A stretch of 64,000 bases of DNA, taken from contig JALQBC010000005.1 in the NCBI GenBank assembly GCA_023375675.1, positions 1,054,001-1,118,000 of the forward strand. Direction: 5' to 3'. A program made the translations under genes and the position numbers. Each line of letters starts with the position of its first letter. The first letter of the stretch is position 1. Under the pieces are notes generated by a model. That model was not told where the DNA came from. It saw only the letters and a list, made by a program, of their open reading frames with translations, and searched no databases. Shown here one piece after another: positions 1 through 9,491 of the stretch. This DNA comes from Cytospora piceicola (Eukaryota > Ascomycota > Sordariomycetes > Diaporthales > Cytosporaceae).

Positions 1-229
1 CAACGGCCTTTTCTCCCCTTGCATGGGCTCACACACGGGAAACGCTCGGTCTTACGGCGATCGCCATCTTCACTGTGGCAGTGGCGCGGAAGCCTCGGTG
101 CTGAGGCCTGCAGCTGCGGGTGCGCGAGGAGGACGTAAGGGCACCTGCAGGGAGGTGGTTGCGTGCCGTTTGTCGGACGATGATCAGGTGAGACGCAAGC
201 CGTGTTGCCGGGCGGGATACAAACAGCAT
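1..229 (-). CDS. Possible first exon of a mitochondrial-precursor gene, running off the left edge
   Basis: An ATG at 229 opens about 57 codons on the minus strand with many Arg, Ser, Thr and Ala and no Asp or Glu at all. That is the composition expected of a mitochondrial targeting presequence. The stretch ends in a plausible donor (GTAAGA, about position 61), after which the frame soon closes, so an intron would continue to or past the window edge. The mature protein is outside the window and cannot be named. The call rests on composition and one splice signal only; a chance GC-rich ORF is a real alternative. Confidence 0.35.
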
Positions 230-1291
230 TGGTTTGGGAGAAGCAGGGGATTTGCGGTGTCTGGGCGAGCGTCTCCTTCTCAAATGACTGAGGCTTTATT
301 ACGGACGTGGGGGTCTCAACGCGTGGGGAGTGAGAGTGTGAAGCCGCAGGTCTACGTGAATCAGCAATAGGTTGCGTCACTTATCGGTCGCCCCATACGC
401 ATACGCACACGCATACGCATACTGTGTGTAATCTTATCTCCGGAACCTCCATCCAATACAGACATTCACTTCAACAGTCGTATCGCTTTTGGGACGGTAT
501 GATCATCCATTCTCCCACAATTTCAGATCAAAAGAAAACTGTAGACCACCGTGTTCAGGGCCTCTCACCATCCGAGGCAAGCACCTGCATACTAATTTAA
601 GAATTCAGCCTAATCCCGGTGGTCCGTCCTTCCATCTCGTCTCTATCCACCAAGGGAGGCGCACTCTGATGGCTCTCATCTGAGCCTCAAGCAGCCCTTC
701 TCCCTGATGTCACTGAGAGGCCGAAAGCATAAATAAAATAATGAAGAGACTCCTTTTGGTGTGATCTCCGAATCGGATCGAATGCGTTGCCTTCCCTACC
801 GAATGCCCTTTCATGTAACGCCAGGCTGAAATCAGAAAACAATACAATGTGAGTTATTAGACCCCATGGAGCAGACAAGATCTTCCTGATCTACCGCCAA
901 TCTCGCTCACGTTTGGTCCGGACTCGATTCACCCCCTGACCTTGTTTCCGGGCCGTGCTTCGTCAATGCCTCCTTTCGCTTCTCTCGTTTCAGAAGCCGT
1001 ACACTCGCCCTCCTTCTCTCTTGCCGGACACTGGGGTCTTTGCCGAGACGTTCGCATTCTCTTGCTACGTCCGCAGACCGCTTGGTTTTACGGCCACATT
1101 ACGTCCTCAATTGTGCCGTAAAAGACGGAGCGGGTGCTCCAGGCTGAGGCGTCGTAGTCGATGTAGCTGTTGGGCAAAACTTCTGTGCTCGACCGTTCCG
1201 TAAAAGACGGCGCAGGTATTATCTGCTGAGGTGGCGTAGTCAAAGTAGGTTTTGGGCAAACTTCCGTGCTCGACCGTGTCGCAGGCTGTGC
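230..1291. other. Intergenic: TAF4 3' flank and upstream of the left-edge candidate
   Basis: I see no supportable gene here. The part next to TAF4 contains an imperfect tandem duplication of about 82 bp (listed separately). The rest is mixed-composition sequence, with a short ACGCATACGCAT-type repeat around 395-425. Confidence 0.6.
1116..1279. repeat. Degenerate tandem duplication, two units of about 82 bp
   Basis: The words CCGTAAAAGACGG, GCTGAGG, GCGTAGTC, TTGGGCAAA and GTGCTCGACCGT occur in the same order twice, starting at 1116 and 1198. The copies differ by substitutions and small indels. The block lies immediately downstream of the TAF4 stop codon, so it is probably in the TAF4 3' UTR or terminator region. 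Confidence 0.75.
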
Positions 1292-3222
1292 CTATCGAGG
1301 CTCGGAGTCGTCAAGCTTCAGGTAAGCCTTTTGGAGGGCCAGTTTCTCCCTACCATCACGCTCCAGGACGGTCACCCAGTCACGCAGCTGGATGTTCTTG
1401 CCCTTCTCGCTGTACTCTCGCCAACTGCCGAGTTTATATCGACCCTCCTGGGTGAGTGACTTGTTCTCGGGAGCTTTCGCAGCCGTGGTCGGAACAGGCG
1501 TGCCGGGGGCGGCGCCAGTCGGCCGGTTTGGTGTGGCCGGGGTGTTTGCTCCCATGGACATCCAGGAATACTTCTTCTTGCCACCGCCCAGGAACTTCAT
1601 CGTCGTCTTGTTGACGCTCTCTGCCGAAGCATCGTGTTTCTGCGCGGCAATCTTCTTCTGCTCCTTCTTAGTTGGTGCCTTCTCGGGCTCGGGTGCCATC
1701 CCGCCCGGCGTTCCAGGTGCCGCGGAGCCAGCACGGGACCCGTTCCCTGTGGTGTCTCCATTCATACGCTTTTGACGTTTCCGCAACCTGGCCTCCTCTG
1801 CTTCCCTCTCAGCCTTGCCCATCTCCCGTAGTACTTGGGCCAGGTGGTTCGTCGGCGGCACACCCGGTCTACTGGGGTTGTTGCTTGCATCGAAAGAGCC
1901 TGTGCAATAACGTCAGTACATGGCCAAACCGCCAATCGCGAAAGGGCGTTCTGCTCACGCTTGCGTTGAATGGCGCTGCCACTGGCACCATTCTCAACTC
2001 CCCCGTTCGATAACGTCGTCTCGTTGTCATTGACAGGCAAGCTAGCGGCATTCAGTGGCACAGCCGAGTCCAACCAGTCTGCAGGAATTTGACCATGCGA
2101 GGTCTGCTGCCGCGTGGTAGCAATCTTGTCCGCATCTTCGATGAGCTCTCGAACGCGGTGCTTGGTGGCGATAGACAGAAGCGCAAGTTGGTCGATCAGG
2201 TAGCTGTCGTGTGGCAATACTGACCCGTAGACAGAGACGAGCGCACCATCAGGACCCGTCTTGGTGTTCACAGTAACCTTGGGTTCGGGGTAATCCGCAG
2301 GGTTTCTAGACTTCTGGACTGGTTGCGTCTTGTTGTCGAGGTTCAAGTCCAGATTGTATTGCCTGGCGACCTTCTCCGCCCTGGCATGGAGGTTCGCAAA
2401 CTGCAGGAACGGATCGCTGTGTTCCACCGCGCGCGCTGCCGATAGACGAGCTGCCGACTCATTCCACCTCCTCTCTGCCAAAGCCGCTTCGAACTCCTTC
2501 TGGCCAGTTGTGGCGCGGGCGCCTGGTTGGTTGGCAGGGCCTGCGCCATAGAACGATCCTTGGTTGCCAGGCGCATTAGCAGGAAAGCCGGTTCTGGAGT
2601 CCTGCCCAAAGGATCCAGCATAGTATTCAGCAAGCGCATGCTCCTCTTCGCGGATGTCAACTCCCGTGCCCAAAAGACTGTCCGTCACTTCGTATTCGTA
2701 AGTACGCTGTGGTCGATCTTTCGCTGGAGGTGGACCCATTGCACCAGCGCCGGGAGTCTGAGGCCCGGCTGGAGCGAAGCCCACATTGAGGTATGGGGCG
2801 CCGCCCGGAGTGCCTGGGCCCGGAGTTGGAGTTGGCGGCGCGCTGACGATGGGAGTATGAGGCGCACCGACCTGGTGATGATTTTGGTACGTTGGACGGG
2901 CGTAGGCATTATTCGGAGCCGGATGGCCGTTGGTATAGGAAGGCGCGTAACTGGGCACTTGGTGGACCGGAGCAGGTTGTAGGTTAGCGTAGGAAGGCGA
3001 AGCTACTGTAGTAGGCGTTCCTGGGTTTGGGCTGGCGGGATACGATGGCGAATATGGCGATCCAGGGTTGGATTGCGTCGGCGAGAACGAGAGTTGCGGC
3101 CGCTTGTTCACATTTTGGTTTGGGAGGGCGAAACCAGGCTGTGTCGCAGCAGGCGATGGTGAATGCTGGGGAGGAGAGAAACCCCGCTGGGGGGGCATTT
3201 GCTGCTGGCTTGGTTGAGCCAT
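1292..3222 (-). CDS. TAF4: TFIID subunit TAF4
   Basis: TAF4 is a nuclear TFIID subunit that pairs with TAF12 through a histone-fold-like region during RNA polymerase II initiation. Two exons, 3222-1959 and 1899-1292, flank a 59-bp intron (GTGAGC donor, TACTGAC branch, CACAG acceptor) and give 623 aa. Residues 1-180 are rich in Pro, Gln, Ser and Asn (low complexity). A TAF4 core follows, including LLSIATKHRVRELIEDADK near residue 346 and the conserved tail around TMKFLGGGKKKYSWM (about 528) and LRDWVTVLERDG. Splicing restores continuity across RKRSFDASNN into PPTNHLAQVLREMGKAEREA. The gene is divergent from YSH1 across 826 bp, which suggests a shared promoter. The fungal TAF4 pattern is clear; the start is the only ATG upstream of the proline-rich region. 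Confidence 0.93.
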
Positions 3223-4048
3223 GGCGGGTGTCGCAACTTTCTAGTTAGTCGAGGCCTATTATGAAGCACCAAACAAAGACCGATGGAAGCCCAGCACAGT
3301 GGCGGCGACCATATACGATGGTTATTGGAAAGTACGGCAAGTACGGCGACGGGTCTTCCGAATTTGTTTTTCCTGGTGCTGTCGACACGATCTGGCGATC
3401 TGGCGCAGACTCAGGCAGAGCCTGCCTAGTCTGTCAAAGTCCCTCTGGCGATACCCATCCGATGCCCTGAGCGCGTCGAAATCAATCTCCTGGGAAGTCC
3501 TAACGCTTCGTATGTCGAAGAAACAGTTGGGTGATGGACGCAGTCGTCGTCGTGGTGGGGGAGGTGGTCGGCTTGGGCGCGTCGTTGGCGTGTGAAGAGC
3601 GGAAGTTGCACGCCTCCGCTTTGGAAAGCTCCTCAGAATCGGCAGATCTGATCACGTGAATTCAACGCTTGGCGCGACGAGGCCCGTGCACCCGCAATGA
3701 CAGATTGACCCGCTTTAGCTACCTTGAGTTAAACTGCCTTGCCTGCCTTGCCTGCCTCAATTTCAAGTAGTAGAACTACATACTATTCCTCATGCTCCGC
3801 AAGTAAACCATTGCGATATCAGGCAGCATATACAAAGGGAACTTGATCATTGGCAAAACAGATAATCTTCCATTCTGCCATTCGGGACTTATTGTTCACA
3901 ACAGCCCGGGATTTACTTCACTGTCCTGTTCTTCCAGTTGCGGAATCCATCTTGCAACATTCAATCACTCACTCACTCACTCACACTCACTCACACTCAA
4001 TTCCTCAATAGAACCGTTTGGGTTGAGTAAGAGGGAAAAGAAGTCGAT
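3223..4048. promoter_or_regulatory. Divergent TAF4/YSH1 promoter region
   Basis: 826 bp separate the two start codons. No supportable ORF is present. The YSH1-proximal part is pyrimidine-rich and carries a CTCA/CACT microsatellite, probably in the 5' UTR. No TATA box is convincing. Confidence 0.6.
3965..3999 (+). repeat. CACT/CTCA microsatellite in the YSH1 leader
   Basis: Nine or so imperfect copies of the tetranucleotide CTCA lie 50-85 bp before the YSH1 ATG. CT-rich leaders are common in filamentous fungi. Confidence 0.85.
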
Positions 4049-7000
4049 ATGGCTTCAAAGCGCAAGGCCTCCGCCATGGCCAATGCCGCCAACGAGGAGC
4101 CTGTTGACCCATCTGATGAGCTCAAGTTCCTCTGCCTGGGAGGCGGCAATGAAGTCGGTAGGTCATGCCATATCATACAATATAAGGGCAAGACTGTCAT
4201 GGTAAGTTTCCGTCACTCCTGGGAGTATTTAATGAAACGACAGCCAACTGATTCGTGAGACAGCTCGATGCGGGCCAACATCCAGCGTATGATGGACTAG
4301 CAGCATTGCCCTTTTTCGATGATTTCGATCTTAGTACAGTCGACGTACTTCTCATCAGCCAGTAAGCATCCCCCTAAACCCCCTTCTAGAAGCGTTGGAC
4401 CTGAGGCTTGGTGGACTTTGTTGGATATGGGCTGGGATATGTCGCGCGCTGGTTCAGGTGCGCTCTCGAAGGCACATTCCGTGATGAAATGTCTTGTCGC
4501 CTCATGTCCACCTCCGTTACCTCTCAGTGTACCCAGAGACCAATACAATCAACATCATTTTGCCTGCCAGCCTTTTACCGCCGTTGTGTTTGAACCTCAA
4601 CGTTGTGACTCAAAGCCCTCTCTGCCTTTCCCATCATGTAGCTAGGCCATATGCCAGATGGAAATGCCGTACTGACTACGTCTAGTTTCCATGTTGACCA
4701 TGCCGCCTCACTACCATACGTCCTGGCAAAGACCAACTTCAAGGGCCGTGTCTTCATGACACATCCGACCAAGGCCATCTACAAATGGCTCATCCAAGAC
4801 AGTGTGCGTGTCGGAAACAGCTCTTCGAACGAGTCATCACAGCCTGTATATACAGAGCAGGACCACCATAACACTTTCCCCATGATCGAGGCCATCGACT
4901 ACCACACTACTCATACCATCTCCTCCATTCGGATCACACCCTACCCGGCAGGGCACGTTCTCGGTGCTGCAATGTTCCTCATCGAGATCGCGGGACTCAA
5001 CATCTTCTTCACCGGCGACTATTCCCGAGAACACGATCGCCATCTTGTCTCAGCCGAGGTGCCTCGAGGCATCAAGATCGACGTACTGATTACAGAGTCC
5101 ACATATGGCGTTGCGTCCCATGTACCTCGCCTGGAGAGGGAACAGGCCCTCATGAAGTCCATCACTGGTATCCTGAACCGCGGTGGCCGAGCCCTCCTCC
5201 CAGTGTTCGCCCTGGGCAGGGCACAAGAGCTGCTTCTGATCCTCGACGAGTACTGGGTCAAGCATCCCGAGTTCCAAAAGGTTCCAATCTACTACGCCAG
5301 TCACTTGGCCCGAAAATGTATGGTGGTATATCAGACTTATATCGGTGCCATGAACGATAACATCAAGCGGCTGTTCCGAGAGCGCATGGCGGAAGCCGAG
5401 GCTAGCGGCGACGGCACTGGCAAGGGAGGCCCATGGGACTTCAAGTACATTCGGTCTCTCAAGGGCCTGGATAGGTTTGAGGATGTCGGCAGCTGTGTCA
5501 TGCTCGCCAGTCCCGGTATGCTGCAGAGTGGTGTAAGCAGAGAACTCCTCGAGAGGTGGGCGCCGAGCGAGAAGAACGGTGTTGTCATCACCGGTTACAG
5601 TGTCGAGGGCACTATGGCGAGACAGATTATGCAGGAGCCCGAGCAGATCCAGGCTGTCGTCACCCGAAACTCCGCCAATGCCCGGAGGGCCCCCGGTGGT
5701 GAAGCTGAGAAGGTGATGATACCGCGGAGGTGTAGTGTTCAGGAGTTCTCCTTTGCTGCCCACGTTGACGGCAACGAAAACAGAGAGTTTATTGAAGAGG
5801 TTGCAGCACCAGTGGTGGTAAGTTCATCGCATTGTGCTTCTTTTTTCCTCCGAAGTATCTAACAAAATTCTAGATCCTTGTGCACGGTGAGCAGCATAAT
5901 ATGATGCGATTGAAGTCAAAGCTTCTTTCTTTGAACAGCAACAAAACCCTCAAAGTCAAAGTCTACAGTCCCAAGAACTGTGAGGAGCTCCGCATACCAT
6001 TCAAGCAAGACAAGATCGCCAAGGTCGTCGGCAAACTTGCATCAATCCCGCCACCTACCCACCTTCCCACACCTGACGACACCACCCAACTCGTCACGGG
6101 TGTCCTTGTCCAAAACGACTTCAAGCTGTCATTGATGGCCCCAGAGGACCTACGCGAGTACGCCGGCCTCACCACAACAACAATGACGTGCAAGGAGCGC
6201 ATCCACCTCAGCGCCGCGGGCATCGAGCTCATCAAGTGGGGTCTCGAGGGCACCTTCGGCAAGATCGAGGAGCTGCCCGAGATGAAGCCCGCCGTCGAGG
6301 ACGGCAGCGACGGCAGCGGCACCCCCGACGGGGACGGCGGCGAGCCGGCCGACGAGGAGGTCCACCAGCTCGTCGCCGCGTACCGCGTCATGGGCTGCGT
6401 GACGGTGCGGTACCGCAGCAACGGCGAGTGCGAGATCGAGTGGGAGGGCAACCTGCTCAACGACGGCATCGCCGACTCGGTCCTCTCCGTGCTGCTCTCG
6501 GTCGAGAGCAGCCCCGCCGCCGTCAAGCGCTCGGCGCAGAACCAGAAGCCCCACTCGCACGGCCCGGACGCCGCCGCCGGTGGCGGCGACGACGACCACC
6601 ACGACGGCGGCGGCGGCAGCGGCGACGCCACCCTCCCGCCCCGCAACCCTCACGCCAACCTCACCCCCGAGGAGCGCCTCGAGCGGCTATTCATGTTCCT
6701 CGAGGCGCAGTTCGGCGCGGACAACGTCGCGCCCATCGCGGAGCCGAAGCTGCCCCCCCTGCCCAGGGACTCGGGGAGGAAGGCGATCAAGAACGGCGGC
6801 GGGGACGAGGACGTCTCGATGGAGGGGCCGGCCGAGGAGGGAGGGGGGAAGGAGGAGGGGGAGGGGGAGGGGGAGGAGGAGGAGGAGGAGCGCGAGCTCG
6901 AGGCGCGCAGGAGGGCGGAGCTGGAGAGGCAGCACCGCCTGGGCATCCCCGTCCCCGGCGTGGCCATCAAGGTCGACAAGATGGCCGCCAAGGTGTGGCT

Positions 7001-7100
7001 GGAGGACCTGGAGGTCGAGTGCGCGCACAAGGCGTTTGGGGACCGGGTGAGGACCGTGGTGGACCGGGCCATCGAGGTCACCGCGCCTCTGTGGTATTAG
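4049..7100 (+). CDS. YSH1: mRNA 3'-end processing endonuclease YSH1 (CPSF73)
   Basis: This is the metallo-beta-lactamase/beta-CASP endonuclease of the cleavage and polyadenylation factor, which cuts pre-mRNA at the poly(A) site in the nucleus. Four exons (4049-4201, 4264-4361, 4686-5817, 5874-7100) give 869 aa. Visible motifs are GGGNEVGRS near the N-terminus, HFHVDH (residues 84-89, two zinc ions), [26 protein letters not shown], the beta-CASP stretch [23 protein letters not shown], and AAHVD followed by [10 protein letters not shown]. Intron 2 is 324 bp, far longer than its neighbours, and it splits the codon of the first zinc-binding His. The C-terminal domain carries a Gly/His/Asp-rich insert and a Glu/Gly-rich low-complexity segment (about residues 765-805) before the conserved end. 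It is convergent with SRP19, 573 bp away. Confidence 0.96.
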
Positions 7101-7673
7101 GGGGTTTGGGTCGGGTGGTCTAAGCATGGTCTGGGATTCTGAAGGCCGATTTGAGGGGACTTTCGATATGGGTCAAGGTCTATCTGGGATCTCTGTGGAG
7201 TTCCATCATGCTTCTGCTTATTTACTTTCGCAGGTAGATGGCTTCAATGAAGACACATATTTCAAGATTACTTTCAGCCGCTCGGAACATCAAACAATCC
7301 TGCAGCAAACCCGCTGTTTACCGATTTGGCTTGAATGGATCTGATTTTATGGCCCATTGACCAAGTAGTAGCTAAAATCGCACCGACTTCCATACATTGA
7401 TGGTCGCCACAATGACGAGTAGAGGGCCCAGTTCTCTATGAAAATGGGCACATCCGCAAATATCCAGAGCGTCCTCCTCCGGGTCTTGATCCGGTAGCCC
7501 CATGAGCAGAGGGACCAAGTGAGCCGCGGGAAGGGTCGGGCCGCAACCCCCGTTTCCAACAGAGGACCAGACAGAGCAGCTCATATCCAGTTGCACATAG
7601 CGACGAGAGGGGTGGCCCCAAGGGCTAATGGGGGGACACCGTCTCCCAACCATGACGACCCCCTCCCCCAAAC
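7101..7673. other. Intergenic between convergent YSH1 and SRP19
   Basis: This is the 3' flanks of two converging genes. I see no supportable gene or strong repeat; small ORFs at 7126-7344 and 7347-7559 lack any family pattern. Confidence 0.6.
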
Positions 7674-8633
7674 TCAGGCCTTCCCCTTCCCCTTCTTGTC
7701 CTTCTTGCCCTTCTTCCCGCCCCCGTCCTCGCTCGCGTTCCCGCTCGCGCCTCCCCCCGCGCCGCCGCCGCCGCCAAGCAGGCTCGCCATGTCCCCCACG
7801 CCCCCGCCCCCGCCCTGCATCTCCTTCATCATGTCCTTGAACAGGTTCTCGCTCACGCCCCCGCCCGTCATGGCGGGGCTGTAGTACGGCACGAACTCGC
7901 CCACCTTCCACCCCCTGGGCACCGCCGGCCTCGGGTACGGCTTGTTCCCGTCCGGCGCCGGCACCCCCGGCAGCCTCTCCCACAGGGCCTGGCTCCTGTC
8001 CGAGGCCGGGTGGTTCCGCAGGTGCTGCGCGATGAGCACGTACAGCTGGTGCTTGTTCTTGACGCCGCCCCCGCCGGCCGCGGCCCCGCCGGCCCTGCCT
8101 CCCCCCTTGAGCTGGATCTTGACCCGCCCCGGGTTCGCCCAGTCCTTGGGGTGCATCTTGTCGGGCTCGAAGACGGTCTGCAGGCGCAGGTCGCGGCACG
8201 CGTTGACGATCTCGCGCGCGAGCGGGCTGGCGACGGCCAGCGAGCGGGGCACGCGGCGGCCCTCGGCGCGCGTCCGGGACGCGTCAAAGTACACGGGGTA
8301 CAGGCACTGGAACGAGGCGTAGGCCTTGCGGTCGGCCGTGGTCGGGATCGGGGCCGGGGCGTGGCCGCCGCCGGCCGTCGGGGGCCCGTTGGACACGGTC
8401 GGGATCTGCGACGGGTGGAGGATGTGCTGCGAGTGCGGGGTGGCCCCTGCCGCCGGGCGCGGCCCCGTCGCGGGCGGCCGTCGTATGGGGAAGGACTTGG
8501 TGGCGTAGGCGTCTGGGGGTGCGTTGCGCGCGCGCAGGATGTCGGATTCGACGAAGTCGTCGATGTCGCCCTCTGAGGGGTCGGACATGTCGACGTCGCT
8601 GTCCTCGACTTCTTCTATCCTCGGGTGCGACAT
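7674..8633 (-). CDS. SEC65: Signal recognition particle subunit SRP19 (Sec65)
   Basis: SRP19/Sec65 binds SRP RNA helices and lets SRP54 join the particle, which targets secretory proteins to the ER. The intronless CDS gives 319 aa from ATG 8633; a longer in-frame extension lacks family character, and the acidic MSHPRIEEVEDSDVDMSD start fits fungal homologues. The SRP19 domain covers about residues 95-250: FQCLYPVYFDASRTRAEGRR, PDKMHPKDWANPGRVKIQLK and KNKHQLYVLIAQHL. Two glycine-rich stretches interrupt and follow it, and the C-terminus is a basic GKKGKKDKKGKGKA tail suited to RNA contact. It is longer than yeast Sec65 mainly through these low-complexity segments. The whole gene is very GC-rich. 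Confidence 0.94.
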   Translation of the reverse strand: MSHPRIEEVEDSDVDMSDPSEGDIDDFVESDILRARNAPPDAYATKSFPIRRPPATGPRPAAGATPHSQHILHPSQIPTVSNGPPTAGGGHAPAPIPTTADRKAYASFQCLYPVYFDASRTRAEGRRVPRSLAVASPLAREIVNACRDLRLQTVFEPDKMHPKDWANPGRVKIQLKGGGRAGGAAAGGGGVKNKHQLYVLIAQHLRNHPASDRSQALWERLPGVPAPDGNKPYPRPAVPRGWKVGEFVPYYSPAMTGGGVSENLFKDMMKEMQGGGGGVGDMASLLGGGGGAGGGASGNASEDGGGKKGKKDKKGKGKA

Positions 8634-9491
8634 GTTGGGCTGGTCTGGTTTGGTCTGGGAGACTATGATGATGGGGGATATCGTGGTTGAGAAGGGTGTT
8701 TGGTGGGAGACGTCAGTCAAGCAGGTCAAGCAACTTGGAGTCAATTAATGTGGATGACGGTTCCCACGTGGGGTCTTTCTTTTTGCTACGTACAGCACAC
8801 GGTAGCTGCTTTAGCTACAGTACTTAGGCCTGCCAGGCTACCAGGGCCACTGGAGCAGGTCAGGCTAACTGTAATAAAACACTGGGGCCTGTGCTCACCT
8901 GGAGCTCCCCTGTCAGTTCAGTGTGGGGAAGATGGACATGGTTGTACACTGTAATAGTACACTAGAAACGGGCCTAGAGCAACGACCTCAAGTGCTCTTT
9001 TTATATACCTGATATACCACCGGTACTACCCAGATTTTGTAAACCTACCTAGGTACTTAAGTACTCAAGAAGGCAAAGAACAAGGCCAATCTTTTTCATA
9101 AATTTACTAGCATCCAACACAATCTTCACCTATAAGCGCAACATGTTCTCCAAGAAAGAAAAAGAAAAGGCCGGTTATGTTATGTTGCAAAGTATTGCTA
9201 AGATCATTTTGTTTTCCCTCTTTCCGTAGCAGCCTTTTATCAAATATGCCAAACTGAAGGCTGCCCTCCCACTAGAATAATGTTGAATGTCAAAGAAAAA
9301 AAGAAGAAGAATAGAGACATCACCCACTGTAAAAGAGAGAAGAGATCGAGTGCCCATGCAGTATAATGATGGCCACCGAAACAAAACCGACAACGGACGG
9401 GATACCAACCCAATAGAAATGGTCAAAGTGGTAGACATAAGAGCGCCCCACACGGGGAACTCGACCATACATAGGCCTCTGCGAGCGGACC
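8634..9491. other. Intergenic: SRP19 promoter and 3' flank of the CCCH gene
   Basis: 858 bp with no supportable gene. One exact TACCTAGGTA palindrome lies at 9046-9055, followed by TTAAGTACT-type sequence. The part near 9280-9360 is purine-rich and probably the 3' UTR of the CCCH gene. Confidence 0.6.

Noticed and set aside
4481..4685. Possible box C/D snoRNA in YSH1 intron 2 (GTGATGA at 4481)
   Set aside because: The nearest CTGA downstream is nearly 200 nt away at the branch site, with no terminal stem; a single C-box match is expected by chance.
6188..7123. 311-codon Arg/Gly-rich frame overlapping YSH1
   Set aside because: An alternate frame of the GC-rich YSH1 C-terminus, made of low-complexity Arg/Gly/Pro only.
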